Origin: Candidatus Poribacteria bacterium
GTDB taxonomy: Bacteria; Poribacteria; WGA-4E; WGA-3G
Assembly: GCA_028824685.1 (NCBI GenBank)
Contig: JAPPCZ010000022.1
Coordinates: forward strand, 1 to 64,000
DNA length: 64,000 bases
Direction: 5' to 3'
The position numbers were made by a program, and so were the translations under genes. This document shows, one piece after another, positions 35,846 to 45,928 of the stretch. The notes under the pieces were generated by a model. That model worked only from the letters and a program-made list of their open reading frames with translations, was not told the DNA's origin and did not search any database. Each line of letters begins with the position of its first letter. Position 1 is the first letter of the stretch.

Positions 35846-36691
35846 TTAGATGAGTCTTACAGGATTTTTAGAGAGTCGCGTCTCTATTGCGCCATCAAAT
35901 GCATGTGTGCTAAAAACTCCGTTTCCCAACATAATCATTGACGCTATACCACCTAATGCCTCAATCTGTGCAATTGTGTTTATCACCCGCTTATCGCTCA
36001 GTAAACCGCTTTCTACTGAAAATTGTTTGGCTACTGCAAAACATGCGTTAAAAAGTTCAGGATTCGACGGCGTATGTGTAAGTCTTTGCAGCGCGGCTAA
36101 CGCAGTATCCGCAGCACGGTTGATACGTTTCGTTTGTTCCTTGTTTCTGAGGACTTCGCTCGTTTGAATTGGTCCAAAGTAACGATAATAGATAGGTTGT
36201 TCGGGAATTGGCAACTTGTCAGCAACTAATGGCGCGCCTTCCTTCAACTTCACGAGACATCCTCCATGATATTGTGAGCAGACATCACCTAACCCTGTTC
36301 GATTTTCAACTTCAGCCACATGCGCGATCATTGCGAGTTCTTCATTTTCTTTATGTGTTCCTATCAACTCGTTCAATGCGTACGCTGTAGCAAGCGCAGC
36401 AGCACCACTCAAGCCGAAGCCACAACCCAAAGGAAGCGGAGACGTTAGATTTACTTTTATACCTGCGATTTCTTTATCTTGAGTTAGCCGTTTTACAACA
36501 GCGCGGACAGTAGGAAAATTGATGTCCTCACCGTTAAACAGCACCTTTGCTTGATGATGTTCCGAGACGGTGGCTTGGACACCTTCTGTGACGGTGAAAC
36601 CCATACCGAGAGAATGCATACGTTCTGGATCGTCATGCGGAATAACTTTAAAGACGCACGAAATGTTGCCTGGTGCAAAAGCACTCGTCAT
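35846..36691 (-). CDS. GHMP kinase, archaeal-type pantoate kinase homologue
   Basis: 281 residues. ATP-binding GHMP motif PLPLGCGFGLSGAAAL (85-100). The features that point to pantoate kinase are the N-terminus AFAPGNISCVFKVIPHDDPE, the segment AHVAEVENRTGLGDVCSQYHGG (123-144) and the end ASMIMLGNGVFS; the archaeal enzymes of COG1829 have these in the same order. Pantoate kinase starts the archaeal CoA route, whereas bacteria normally use pantothenate synthetase and kinase. No phosphopantothenate synthetase gene is adjacent. AAGGAG is upstream of the ATG. Assignment by motif recall; the substrate is not proven. Confidence 0.75.
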   Translation of the reverse strand: MTSAFAPGNISCVFKVIPHDDPERMHSLGMGFTVTEGVQATVSEHHQAKVLFNGEDINFPTVRAVVKRLTQDKEIAGIKVNLTSPLPLGCGFGLSGAAALATAYALNELIGTHKENEELAMIAHVAEVENRTGLGDVCSQYHGGCLVKLKEGAPLVADKLPIPEQPIYYRYFGPIQTSEVLRNKEQTKRINRAADTALAALQRLTHTPSNPELFNACFAVAKQFSVESGLLSDKRVINTIAQIEALGGIASMIMLGNGVFSTHAFDGAIETRLSKNPVRLI

Positions 36692-36762
36692 ATCGCTCCT
36701 TTCTCAAGTTCATTGCAAATTTATATAGAAGTAAATGCAACGCAATAATTGAATAGCAAACA

Positions 36763-38301
36763 CTAAGCCCTCTGTTGTCTTCTACTTTCCCTTGGATTGA
36801 AGGCATCTTCACCATACACCCCATCTCCAATTTTTGCCCTTTGTCCTCTACCGGTGACTGCACATCTTGTGCCATCCAATCGTGGAATTACGTACCGCTC
36901 AAACCATGCACCCATCTGCTGTCGCATGTCGGTTATCAATGCTTTTTGTGACTTGTCATCTATTAGATTTTTCCGTTCTCCCGGGTCTTTCACTAAGTCA
37001 TACAATTCATGCGGGCCGTAAGGATAGCGGTGAACATATTTCCACTCTTGCGTGCGTATCATACGGACAGGACCGTACTCATCGAAAACAACAACTTCAT
37101 CTTGAGCATCGTTTGTTTTTCTGGTCAGTGCGGGGACAAAACTTCTACCGGGCGATATATCGTCATTCGGGTCGGGTAAACCGAGGTAATCAAGCAGTGT
37201 CGGCATGAAATCGTATTGACTTACCATCGCCTCACTGACGCGTCCCTCTGGAATTTTACCGGGTTGGCTCATGATAAAAGGAACTTTTACCGAATTCTCA
37301 TACATATTCAACGGGAACGTGCCGTTGCCTTTGTGCCAAAATCCATGATGTCCGCACGAGTATCCATTATCACTACTAAAGACAACAAGCGTGTTTTCAC
37401 GGATACCTAACTCATCAAGTCGATCTAAAATCCTGCCGACGTTTAGATCAAGTGCTGTTATCGCAGCAAAATAACCTTTCAACGATTCGCGATTTCCCAT
37501 GTGTTGGTTTGTGCCGCGTCCTGCCCACGGGTGCAATGCCTCCTGTGGACATGTCTTGAACGGGCAATTATCGTAAGAAGCAACGATGTCTTGCGGGTGT
37601 CCTGTAAAAGGCGTATGCGGTGCGTTGTAGTTGACACTGAGATAGAACGGGCCTGCTTTATTAGCAGAAATAAAATTTAACGCATCATCGGTAATTACGT
37701 CAGTAAGGTAGCCGGGTTGCCTTTCTACCTGTCCATCTCGGATCATGTTGGCATTGTTGTATCTGCTTCCACCTAAGGGCATAGCAAACCAGTGACTAAA
37801 GCCATGTTGTGGTGTCAAACTATCACCGAGATGCCACTTGCCACTTAACCCCACAGTGTAACCATTTTCGGCGAGAACATCGGTATAGCAGGTCAAACCT
37901 TCAAGATAACGTTCAGCATTGGGTGGCATGCTGCCGTCACGGCAAAAATCATGCACACCGTGTGCTGAGGGGATGCGTCCAGTCATCAGGCTTGCGCGTG
38001 CTGGCGAACACACAGGAGTTGTACAGAAAAAATTGGGAAAGCGAGTTCCCTCTGAAGCAAGTTGGTCGATAAAAGGTGTGCGGACTTCGTCGTTACCGCT
38101 ACAACCTGCAGCCCAAGGTCCTTGGTCATCTGTTAATATAAAAATGACATTTGAGTGGTTTTGCATTTGATCACCTCCTATTTTCTCTTCACCGATCAAG
38201 ATCGCTGGTGCAACTGCAGCAGCAACAGTCCCAGTACTTACGTGCTTCAAAAAACGCCGACGCGAAATATTCGGGCTATGTCTTTTCTCCGTATCCGACA
38301 T
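36763..38301 (-). CDS. Tat-exported sulfatase
   Basis: 512 residues from the ATG at 38301 (AAGGGAAG upstream). A twin-arginine signal, SRRRFLKH at 13-20, with a hydrophobic stretch to about 36. The type I sulfatase signature C-S-P-A-R is at Cys98, the residue to be converted to formylglycine, and metal ligands are Asp58/Asp59 and the later FSSDNGYSCGHHG. It cleaves sulfate esters in the periplasm. Close tandem paralogue of the next gene. No formylglycine-generating enzyme is in the window. Confidence 0.92.
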   Translation of the reverse strand: MSDTEKRHSPNISRRRFLKHVSTGTVAAAVAPAILIGEEKIGGDQMQNHSNVIFILTDDQGPWAAGCSGNDEVRTPFIDQLASEGTRFPNFFCTTPVCSPARASLMTGRIPSAHGVHDFCRDGSMPPNAERYLEGLTCYTDVLAENGYTVGLSGKWHLGDSLTPQHGFSHWFAMPLGGSRYNNANMIRDGQVERQPGYLTDVITDDALNFISANKAGPFYLSVNYNAPHTPFTGHPQDIVASYDNCPFKTCPQEALHPWAGRGTNQHMGNRESLKGYFAAITALDLNVGRILDRLDELGIRENTLVVFSSDNGYSCGHHGFWHKGNGTFPLNMYENSVKVPFIMSQPGKIPEGRVSEAMVSQYDFMPTLLDYLGLPDPNDDISPGRSFVPALTRKTNDAQDEVVVFDEYGPVRMIRTQEWKYVHRYPYGPHELYDLVKDPGERKNLIDDKSQKALITDMRQQMGAWFERYVIPRLDGTRCAVTGRGQRAKIGDGVYGEDAFNPRESRRQQRA

Positions 38302-38349
38302 GCTCTTCCCTTTTGATACTAAAACCAAATGCAAATGGAGACATGTTGT

Positions 38350-39753
38350 CTACACATTTCGTTGAGGTGGAGCGTATCTTGGATGGAAGGAATCTTCACC
38401 ATAATTCCCATCACCAATCTTAGCCGCTTGTCCACCGCCAGTGACTGAACATCTTGCACCATCTAATTCCGGCACGACATATCGCTCAAACCATGCGCCC
38501 ATCTGTTGTCGCATATCGCTTATCAGTGCGTTATGTTCCTTTTCATCTATCAGATTGTTACGTTCCCCTGGGTCTTTCACTAAGTTGTAGAGTTCATGTG
38601 GCCCATAAGCATAACGGTGAACATATTTCCACTCTTGTGTGCGTATCATACGGACAGGACCATATTCATCAAAGACGACGACCTCATCTTGGGCACCGTT
38701 TGTTTCTCCGGTGAGTGCGGAGACAAAACTTCTACCGGGTGACATGTCATCATTCGGATCGGGCAAACCGAGATAATCAAGCAGTGTCGGCATAAAATCG
38801 TATTGACTTACCATCGCCTCACTCACGCGCCCTTCTGGAATCCTGCCCGGCTGACTGATAACAAAAGGAACCTTGACCGAATTTTCATACATATTCAGCG
38901 GGAATGTGCCGTTGCCTTTATGCCAAAAACCGTGATGTCCACACGAATAACCGTTATCACTACTGAAAACGACAAGTGTGTTTTCACGAATACCTAACTC
39001 AGCAAGTCGGTCTAAAATCCGTCCAACATTTAAATCAAGTGCTGTTATTGCTGCAAAATAACCTTTTAACGACTCGCGATTTCCCATGTGTGCTGCAGCA
39101 CCCTGCACTGCCCATGGATGTAACGGTTCTTGAGGACAGGTCTTGAATGGACAATCATCGTAAGAATCTACAATGTCTTGCGGATGTCCAGTAAACGGCG
39201 TATGTGGCGCGTTGTAGTTTACGCTAAGATAAAACGGGCCTTCGCTATTCGCGGAGATAAAGTCTAACGCGTCATCCGTGATAACATCGGTGAGGTAACC
39301 GGGTTGCTGCTCTACTTGTCCATCCCGAATCATATTTGCATCGTTATATTGGCTTCCACCGGTGGGTAACGCGAACCAGTGACTGAACCCGTGCTGTGGC
39401 GTTAAGCTATCTCCGAGGTGCCATTTACCGCTCAATCCTACAGTGTAATTATTCTCAGCAAGAACGTCGGTATAGCAGGTCAATCCTTCGAGATAACGTG
39501 CGGGGTCAGGTGGCATGTTTCCATCGCGAATCCAGTCGTGTACTCCATGTGCTGAAGGAATGCGTCCGGTCATAAGGCTTGCGCGTGCTGGTGAGCAGAC
39601 GGGACTCGTGCAGAAAAAATTGGGAAAGCGGGTGCCTTCTGCAGCAAGTTGGTCAATAAAAGGGGTGCGAACCTCATCGTTACCACAACAACCTGCTGCC
39701 CAAGGTCCCTGGTCGTCTGTCAATACAAAAATAACATTTGGTTGGTTTTCCAC
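38350..39753 (-). CDS. Sulfatase lacking export signal
   Basis: 467 residues, starting directly at the catalytic domain (MENQPNVIFVLTDDQG). Signature Cys53-S-P-A-R; metal ligands Asp13/Asp14. It aligns with the neighbouring Tat-exported sulfatase over the whole catalytic part at high identity, and the two genes are in tandem 48 bp apart. The missing signal implies a cytoplasmic enzyme, or a lost 5' end; GGAG lies 13 nt upstream of the ATG and no Tat motif can be read upstream. Confidence 0.9.
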   Translation of the reverse strand: MENQPNVIFVLTDDQGPWAAGCCGNDEVRTPFIDQLAAEGTRFPNFFCTSPVCSPARASLMTGRIPSAHGVHDWIRDGNMPPDPARYLEGLTCYTDVLAENNYTVGLSGKWHLGDSLTPQHGFSHWFALPTGGSQYNDANMIRDGQVEQQPGYLTDVITDDALDFISANSEGPFYLSVNYNAPHTPFTGHPQDIVDSYDDCPFKTCPQEPLHPWAVQGAAAHMGNRESLKGYFAAITALDLNVGRILDRLAELGIRENTLVVFSSDNGYSCGHHGFWHKGNGTFPLNMYENSVKVPFVISQPGRIPEGRVSEAMVSQYDFMPTLLDYLGLPDPNDDMSPGRSFVSALTGETNGAQDEVVVFDEYGPVRMIRTQEWKYVHRYAYGPHELYNLVKDPGERNNLIDEKEHNALISDMRQQMGAWFERYVVPELDGARCSVTGGGQAAKIGDGNYGEDSFHPRYAPPQRNV

Positions 39754-39833
39754 TTTGAATTCTCCATTTTAGAAGTAAATAATAACGACTCTGGCAATAA
39801 ACGTTGAATCTTTCATCTCAGTATTCAATCTCG

Positions 39834-40685
39834 TTATGCTACAGGGAATCCACTACCGACAAGCGGTTCGCCATCAGCAACTTCAATTGTCGGAACAAGG
39901 ACGTGTCCCGGAGATTGCGCGTTGTTATAGCAAACATCTTGTGCCATAAATATCATGACAAACGCCCGACGTTGACGATCCGTGACATTTGGCGGTGTGC
40001 CGTGCCAATTAAGACAGTGATGGAACATACACTCGCCCGCTTTTAACTCTACTGGAATGCCGTGACTGATGTCCAAACTCCGTCTCTCATTCCACGGATT
40101 CGGGGGTGGTTCACGACCTTCTTCTTGTGCTTTTGTTGTTTCTGCATTGAATGCTGCTCTCGCTTCAACTGAGAAACGTTCGTCTTTGTGGCTTTTCGGC
40201 ATGACGTGCATGCAACCGCTGTCCACCGTGGCGTCGTCTAAAGCAAGCCAACAACTCACAATGTTCGGTGGACTGAGGGGCCAAAAAAAGAAGTCGTGAT
40301 GAAAACCGAAATGTCCGTTGTCTTGTGGCGGTTTGGAAATAACTTGGTCATGCCAGAGGCGTACTTCAGGGGTTCCCAATAATGCACACGCTGTTCCTGC
40401 AATTAACGGGTTATGGATAGCAGCCTCGTAACTGGCTTCCCGTTTCCACATGTTAACGAATTGATGGATTGCACGCGGGTGACCTCTGCCTCTGTTGAGT
40501 TGCTGTCCTTGGCGGTCGTGTCCGTACTTGAACTCTGGGGATGAATCGTCGCCTTCATTGAGTTCCAATTCAATGATAGCATCTAACCCATCGCGCATGG
40601 TTTCTACACCATCGCTATCTAAAACTTTCCCGAATTTGAGATAACCGTTTTCCTGAAAAAAGTCAACCTGTTCCTGTGTTGCCAT
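39834..40685 (-). CDS. Phytanoyl-CoA dioxygenase (PhyH) family protein
   Basis: 283 residues from the ATG at 40685, where AAGGAG sits just upstream. Fe(II) ligands His129 and Asp131 (FHHDFFFW) and His228 (NWHGTPPN); the 2-oxoglutarate arginine is Arg239 or 240. It lies between the sulfatases and an SDR gene on the same strand, all probably in one catabolic cluster. Substrate unknown. Confidence 0.9.
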   Translation of the reverse strand: MATQEQVDFFQENGYLKFGKVLDSDGVETMRDGLDAIIELELNEGDDSSPEFKYGHDRQGQQLNRGRGHPRAIHQFVNMWKREASYEAAIHNPLIAGTACALLGTPEVRLWHDQVISKPPQDNGHFGFHHDFFFWPLSPPNIVSCWLALDDATVDSGCMHVMPKSHKDERFSVEARAAFNAETTKAQEEGREPPPNPWNERRSLDISHGIPVELKAGECMFHHCLNWHGTPPNVTDRQRRAFVMIFMAQDVCYNNAQSPGHVLVPTIEVADGEPLVGSGFPVA

Positions 40686-40739
40686 TCTGTTTCTCCTTGT
40701 GAATTTGATGTTCATTTAAAATTGACGAAGTTGTATGAT

Positions 40740-41498
40740 TTAAATCGGGAACTGATGATTACCAGCAGTCAATCCGCCATCAATGACAAAAACGGCACCT
40801 GTCGCAAAACTTGCCTCATCGGATGCGAGGAACAGCGCGGCGTTCGCTATGTCCACCGGTTTTCCGATACGTCCCAACGGATACCATGGTGTGATTTCGT
40901 CCAAAATATTCGGATTCCGTTCAATCATCGGTTCCCACACTTCAGTTTGCACAGTGCCGGGGCAGATACAGTTGATACGAATATTATCTTTACCGTGTGC
41001 AACTGCCATAGAACGAGTTAAAGCGATAACCCCGCCCTTTGCTGCAGAATAGGCATGGATTCCTTGTAATCCGATAAGACCGTTAACTGATGCGATGTTG
41101 ACAATATTACCACCGTCTCCCTGTTGCATAATCGGTATAACAGCGTTGCTACAATGACTCGTGCCTTGAAGCGCAACTGCCAAGTTTGCCTCCCAGTTGT
41201 TGTTCAAGACATTTTCTGTGGAACAGATAGCGTTATTTACAAGGATGTCAACTGTTCCATAAGCACTGACAACCTCAGTGATAAGTGTTTCTGCTTCTAC
41301 AGCCTCGGAGACATCCGCCTTAACAAATATCGCTTCCCCACCCGCATCGTTAATAGCAGATACCGTTGCTGTGCCGATGGCATCGTTTACGTCATCAACG
41401 ACAACTTTTGCCCCTTCTTCGGCAAACCGAATGGCTATTGCTCTACCTATTCCGCGTCCTGCGCCTGTGACAATGGCTGTTTTGTCTTTTAACCGCAT
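40740..41498 (-). CDS. Short-chain dehydrogenase/reductase
   Basis: 252 residues from the ATG at 41498 (MRLKDKTAIV); a longer start at 41525 has no ribosome binding site. TGAGRGIGRA (11-20), Ser137, Tyr150 and Lys154 are intact. The usual NNAG is NNAI (88-91). The classical FabG-like pattern with C-terminal TGAVFVIDGG. It precedes the PhyH gene in the cluster. Confidence 0.87.
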   Translation of the reverse strand: MRLKDKTAIVTGAGRGIGRAIAIRFAEEGAKVVVDDVNDAIGTATVSAINDAGGEAIFVKADVSEAVEAETLITEVVSAYGTVDILVNNAICSTENVLNNNWEANLAVALQGTSHCSNAVIPIMQQGDGGNIVNIASVNGLIGLQGIHAYSAAKGGVIALTRSMAVAHGKDNIRINCICPGTVQTEVWEPMIERNPNILDEITPWYPLGRIGKPVDIANAALFLASDEASFATGAVFVIDGGLTAGNHQFPI

Positions 41499-41585
41499 GA
41501 TGTGTTTTTCATATCCTTTTTCCATATTGTATGGTATAATAAAAAAACAATTGAAGCGAGTACTTAAACAACTAAAGAGTGTATA

Positions 41586-41918
41586 ATGACATCAACTGGC
41601 ATCCGCTGGACAACACATGACCGATATAGTAACGAAATCTATCTAACACATGAACGTTAGCAGCATATTATTGCTTCAATTAACCATCCAGATATGACTG
41701 ACTATGAGAAACATCTAAAGGCAACAATTCGCCACGGAACAAGAACGCAAGATTCGTTGAATCCACAAAAGTATCGTTATGTAAACGCCTTTAATGACTT
41801 ACCAGCAGATAATACCCACATAATTGCAATTGTTCTGTTCCGGTTTCGTGAAAATTCGGACGGTAAACCTATTTCAAATAACTACATTGTCACAGCTTAT
41901 CAAAAACAGATTAGGTGA
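41586..41918 (+). pseudogene. Hypothetical gene broken by an amber codon, partner of DUF2283 gene
   Basis: The frame runs from ATG at 41586 for 24 codons to TAG at 41658-41660, then continues open for 86 codons to TGA at 41918. The protein would be about 110 residues (MTSTGIRWTTHDRYSNEIY, then HPDMTDYEKHLKATI). A single substitution separates it from an intact frame. It ends where the DUF2283 gene begins, as in compact two-gene modules with DUF2283. The upstream sequence has a TATAAT at 41535-41540. Confidence 0.6.
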
Positions 41919-41926
41919 AAATAGCA

Positions 41927-42283
41927 ATGGATCAACCAATTTTTAATTACGACGAAATAAGCGATACACTTTATATTTCATTTGCTCCCGGTGAACAGGC
42001 AACAGGTATTGAACTAACACCTCACATCTTACTCCGACTTAACAAACAAGATCGCCGCGCTATTGGGATGACTTTTCTGGAGTACTCCTTACTTGCGCAA
42101 AAGACCGACATGGGACCTCGGAGTTTTCCACTCACAGGTTTATCCGAATTGTCCGACGATCTGCAAGACATTGTTATAGATGTTCTTCAACGTCCCCCGG
42201 TCAGTGACGTGCTTTTGCTCTCATCTTACACACCATCAATTTCGGAAACGATTCCGATTATGCTTCTGCAAACTGTTTACTAA
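41927..42283 (+). CDS. DUF2283 family protein
   Basis: 118 residues from the ATG at 41927, with AGGTGA 9 nt upstream; GTG at 41915 overlapping the previous stop is an alternative. The N-terminus (FNYDEISDTLYISF) is the DUF2283 signature, and the rest (GIELTPHILLRLNKQDRRAIGMTFLEYS) fits. Such proteins are commonly second genes of suspected toxin-antitoxin pairs. The partner here carries a stop, so the pair may be inactive. Confidence 0.72.
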   Translation: MDQPIFNYDEISDTLYISFAPGEQATGIELTPHILLRLNKQDRRAIGMTFLEYSLLAQKTDMGPRSFPLTGLSELSDDLQDIVIDVLQRPPVSDVLLLSSYTPSISETIPIMLLQTVY

Positions 42284-42319
42284 CTGATTATACTCTAACA
42301 CTGTTTCTAAACATTAATC

Positions 42320-43081
42320 CTAATGTTGCAGCGTTTGCGAAATAAAAAGTTTCGTGCGTTCGTGCTGCGGATTGTCAAAGAAATCTGCGGGTGCTGCTTC
42401 TTCTATAACTACACCTTCATCAAAGAACATGATCCGATCAGCCACTTCACGTGCGAATCCCATCTCATGTGTAACAACCAGCATCGTCATCCCTGAATGT
42501 GCAAGTTCACGCATCACATCCAGCACTTCTGAGATCATCTCTGGGTCAAGCGCACTTGTCGGTTCATCAAAGAGCATGATTTTGGGTTCCATTGCCAATG
42601 CCCTTGCAATTGCGACACGTTGCTGCTGTCCACCAGAAACCTCTGACGGATATTTATACGCTTGATCCGCAATATCCATCCGTTCTAACAAAGCTAATGC
42701 CTCTTCTTCTGCCTGACGTTTTGATAACTTTCTCACTCTCATAGGACCTAACGTTATATTCTTTAGGTTCGACAAGTGTGGAAATAGATTGAACTGTTGA
42801 AAAACCATACCGACTTCTTGTCGGATGAGATTGATATTACGTAGATCATTGCTTAACTCAATGCCATCAACAATGATTGTGCCGCGCTGATGTTCTTCAA
42901 GTCGGTTGATGGTTCGGATAAACGTAGATTTTCCGGAGCCTGAGGGACCGCAAATTACTGCCCTTTCACCTTTTTTGAATGAGGTGGTAATTCCTTTAAG
43001 GACATGAAAATCGTCAAACCATTTGTGTACATCTTCACATATAATAATTGGGTCATTCGTTGTATTTTCGTTTTCAGTCAT
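42320..43081 (-). CDS. aapP: Amino-acid ABC transporter ATP-binding protein
   Basis: 253 residues. Walker [10 protein letters not shown] (45-53), signature VSGGQQQR and Walker [12 protein letters not shown]. The sequence is typical of polar amino-acid importers (GlnQ/HisP/AapP). It is the last gene of the four-gene cluster at 42320-46948, reading binding protein, two permeases, ATPase on the minus strand. Confidence 0.93.
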   Translation of the reverse strand: MTENENTTNDPIIICEDVHKWFDDFHVLKGITTSFKKGERAVICGPSGSGKSTFIRTINRLEEHQRGTIIVDGIELSNDLRNINLIRQEVGMVFQQFNLFPHLSNLKNITLGPMRVRKLSKRQAEEEALALLERMDIADQAYKYPSEVSGGQQQRVAIARALAMEPKIMLFDEPTSALDPEMISEVLDVMRELAHSGMTMLVVTHEMGFAREVADRIMFFDEGVVIEEAAPADFFDNPQHERTKLFISQTLQH

Positions 43082-43146
43082 TTCTAATTCCTTCCTACAG
43101 TAGACATTTTGGCTATCATTTCGGAGCGTGTTGATGTTGCAAAATC

Positions 43147-44337
43147 CTAATGTTTTCCGACTCCTAAGTCTGCTTCAACAATCTGGCTTACATAGGACAT
43201 TGCGAAAGTAAATATAAAATATACCACAGCGATAAATAGATATAATTCCGGTTTGAGCCCAGTCCACTTAGGATTGCCGAGAATGTTATCTGACACCCCC
43301 AATAGTTCAGACAGTGCGATGATCGATACCAATGATGTGTCTTTAAAGAGCGCGATGAACTGTCCTACAATTGCCGGAATAACAGATCTGAGTGCTTGCG
43401 GTAGAACGATAAACGTCATCGTCTTTGGGTAGGAGAGTCCAACGGCTTGTGCGGCCTCGTATTGTCCTCTCGGAACTGCTTGAAGTCCACCACGTACATT
43501 CTCTGCCATGTAAGCCGCTGAGAAAAGCGTCAGTGCGATCATTGCACGTACAACTTTGTCAAGTTGAAAATCACCAGGCATAAAAATAGGTAACATGAGG
43601 CTTCCCATAAAGAGTATGGTTACCAACGGCATCCCGCGAACGACCTCAATATATGCTATTGAGATCCATCTAATCGCGGGTAGTTGACTGCGCCGACCGA
43701 GTGCCAACAGTACTCCAATTGGAAAGCATGCAACGATACCAACAACTGCCAAGATTAGTGTTAGGAGCAATCCACCCCAATTTATCGTTGAGATGGCGTT
43801 TTCACCAAATCCACGCAGCATGAACATCATCCACGGAAACATTAGTACCCAGCCTATAATAACCCATCGCTTCAAATTCTGCCGATCTCGACCAAATACA
43901 TAAGAAACTGCGATCAGTATAGTTGCTATGACAGCGGCTTCTCGGACAGAAGTATTAACATGAATAGGCAATAGTGTTATGACTGCCCCGATGCAAGCGA
44001 CAGCAGATGTAATTTGTTGGTTTAACCCCTTCCAAATACCCGCACTCAGTCCCATTAGGATAGCAAGTACATATACGACATAGGCGACTCGCCATAGCTG
44101 CTCTCTCGGATATGAACCAACAGATAGTATCTGCAAGTTTGCGGGGATAACTGCCCATTTTGCCTGCGTAAACACCCAAGTATAAACACCTTTGAATAGG
44201 AAGTATAGAAAAACAATGGCAAAGAGTGTTAAGACGGTATTATACCAGTTGCTAAACAGGTTATCCTTTAGCCATCGTATTGGGCCTTTTTTGGTACTTG
44301 GTGGTTTAATTTCTTGTGTAAATGTGAGTTCTTCCAC
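43147..44337 (-). CDS. aapM: General L-amino-acid ABC transporter permease, AapM type
   Basis: 396 residues with an N-terminal helix and long soluble insert before the six-helix core, as in AapM rather than the short HisM type. The permease EAA loop ([20 protein letters not shown]) is intact. The start is GTG at 44337 with AAAGGA 8 nt upstream. With AapQ it forms the membrane channel for L-amino acids. Confidence 0.9.
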   Translation of the reverse strand: MEELTFTQEIKPPSTKKGPIRWLKDNLFSNWYNTVLTLFAIVFLYFLFKGVYTWVFTQAKWAVIPANLQILSVGSYPREQLWRVAYVVYVLAILMGLSAGIWKGLNQQITSAVACIGAVITLLPIHVNTSVREAAVIATILIAVSYVFGRDRQNLKRWVIIGWVLMFPWMMFMLRGFGENAISTINWGGLLLTLILAVVGIVACFPIGVLLALGRRSQLPAIRWISIAYIEVVRGMPLVTILFMGSLMLPIFMPGDFQLDKVVRAMIALTLFSAAYMAENVRGGLQAVPRGQYEAAQAVGLSYPKTMTFIVLPQALRSVIPAIVGQFIALFKDTSLVSIIALSELLGVSDNILGNPKWTGLKPELYLFIAVVYFIFTFAMSYVSQIVEADLGVGKH

Positions 44338-44365
44338 TTTTTTGTTCCTTTATTCAGGTCTACCT

Positions 44366-45577
44366 CTATCGTTCAAATCGTGTAATACGCCGGTTATACC
44401 AATTCATGAAAGCTGATGTTGTTAAACTCATTATCAGATAACTTACCATAATCATACCGAAAATAGGGATTGTCTGTCCGGTCTGAGCAATCATTCTTCG
44501 TCCGACGTGGAATAAGTCTAAGAATCCAATTGCGATTGCCAGACTGGAGTTTTTAGCAAGGTTCAGATATTGACTAGTGAGTGGTGGCACAATAATCGGA
44601 ATGGCTTGGGGTATCACAACCAATAGAAGTACCTGTGTTTCAGTCAAACCGACTGCTCTGGCTGCTTCCCGTTGTCCCTTTACCACTGCTTGTATTCCGC
44701 TCCTCACGACTTCCGCAATGTATGCGCTTGTATAGACAGTAAGACCTACTAAGAGTGCCAAGAATTCTGGTGTGAAATTTATCCCGCCGACGTAGTTAAA
44801 CCCTTGTAACTCTGGTCGGACGATTTGAAGCGGTTGCCCTGGTGATAGGAACCACCCTGCGATAGCGACTATCAAAAAAACAGGTGCAGCAAACCACTTC
44901 GCACCAAGAATGGTATTGGATGCAAAGGATGGACGGTCTGTCTGTTGAACCTCAGTTGAATCAATGAGAAGTCGAAGTCCTGCATAACAGAGTACAACAA
45001 TTATCGCGAGACCTACACCCGAAAGCAGATACCACAACCAAACGGGTAAGCCTTCATTACCAGCAATTGTGGGTAGGTAGATACCACGTACGTTTAAGAT
45101 TATAGTATCGGCAATTGTGATACTATCTTGGATTCTTGGTAGCGAAAGTGTGATGGCATACCAGAACAAAATCTGTAGCAGCAGCGGAACGTTGCGAAAT
45201 ATTTCTACGTAAACAGCCGCGATGCTTCGGATTAACCAGTTAGTGGATAGTCGAGCAACGCCGAATATAAAACCTAATACCGTTGCACAAATTATGCCCA
45301 AAATACTAACCCTTAGTGTATTTACTACACCCACCCAAAATGCTTTAAGATATGTATCTGATGGATCAAAATCAATGCCTTCGGTTATTTCAAATCCAGC
45401 TTCATTACGCAAAAAGGATAGACTGAGTGGATGGCCTTGGTCACTAAGTCCGCTCATCATGTTTGAGTAGAAGAATCCTGCCATCGCGGCGACTCCGAGA
45501 AGGAAAAGCACTTGAAGTAAGACTTTCAAAAATCGGACATCTCGCCAGAAGGGGGTGTTTGTTGAATTTTGTAACAT
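44366..45577 (-). CDS. aapQ: General L-amino-acid ABC transporter permease, AapQ type
   Basis: 403 residues. Long N-terminal part with an extra helix and periplasmic insert (residues 30-90), core permease helices, and the EAA loop VVKGQREAARAVGLTETQVL. The length fits AapQ. It is separated from aapJ by 350 bp containing a strong hairpin, so its expression is likely lower than that of the binding protein. Confidence 0.9.
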   Translation of the reverse strand: MLQNSTNTPFWRDVRFLKVLLQVLFLLGVAAMAGFFYSNMMSGLSDQGHPLSLSFLRNEAGFEITEGIDFDPSDTYLKAFWVGVVNTLRVSILGIICATVLGFIFGVARLSTNWLIRSIAAVYVEIFRNVPLLLQILFWYAITLSLPRIQDSITIADTIILNVRGIYLPTIAGNEGLPVWLWYLLSGVGLAIIVVLCYAGLRLLIDSTEVQQTDRPSFASNTILGAKWFAAPVFLIVAIAGWFLSPGQPLQIVRPELQGFNYVGGINFTPEFLALLVGLTVYTSAYIAEVVRSGIQAVVKGQREAARAVGLTETQVLLLVVIPQAIPIIVPPLTSQYLNLAKNSSLAIAIGFLDLFHVGRRMIAQTGQTIPIFGMIMVSYLIMSLTTSAFMNWYNRRITRFER

Positions 45578-45875
45578 TGTATTTTTTTTGTTGAACTACT
45601 TAATTGTATAAATTCTTAGTAAAAAAACAAATTGATATAGAGTTATTTAGTTTTTGGTTTTTCACTCAATATTTGGCACAAACGTTAATTTTACTGTTTA
45701 TTCATTAATTGTTTGAACCAGGATTGACAAGATTGACAAGGATTTTCAGGATTAGTTTTTTCTCAATCAAGTCATAAGCAAAAGTCAACTTTATCAGGCT
45801 ATCTGATGGCACTTATATCTTATCTGATAATTCTGGTTCAGACAAAAGAGAAATCAGGAATTAATAGTATAATAG

Positions 45876-45899
45876 ATGCGCGCTTAAGTAAGCGCGCAT
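45876..45899. terminator. GC-rich hairpin between aapJ and aapQ
   Basis: A perfect 11-bp inverted repeat with almost no loop (ATGCGCGCTTA / TAAGCGCGCAT). It lies about 30 bases beyond the aapJ stop. There is no long U-run, so it may act as a partial terminator or mRNA-stabilising element. The rest of 45578-45928 shows only AT-rich sequence and a short repeated tract (GATTGACAAGATTGACAAGG near 45721). Confidence 0.55.
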
Positions 45900-45928
45900 T
45901 CAAAACATGGACATTGGGAAATCACGGT

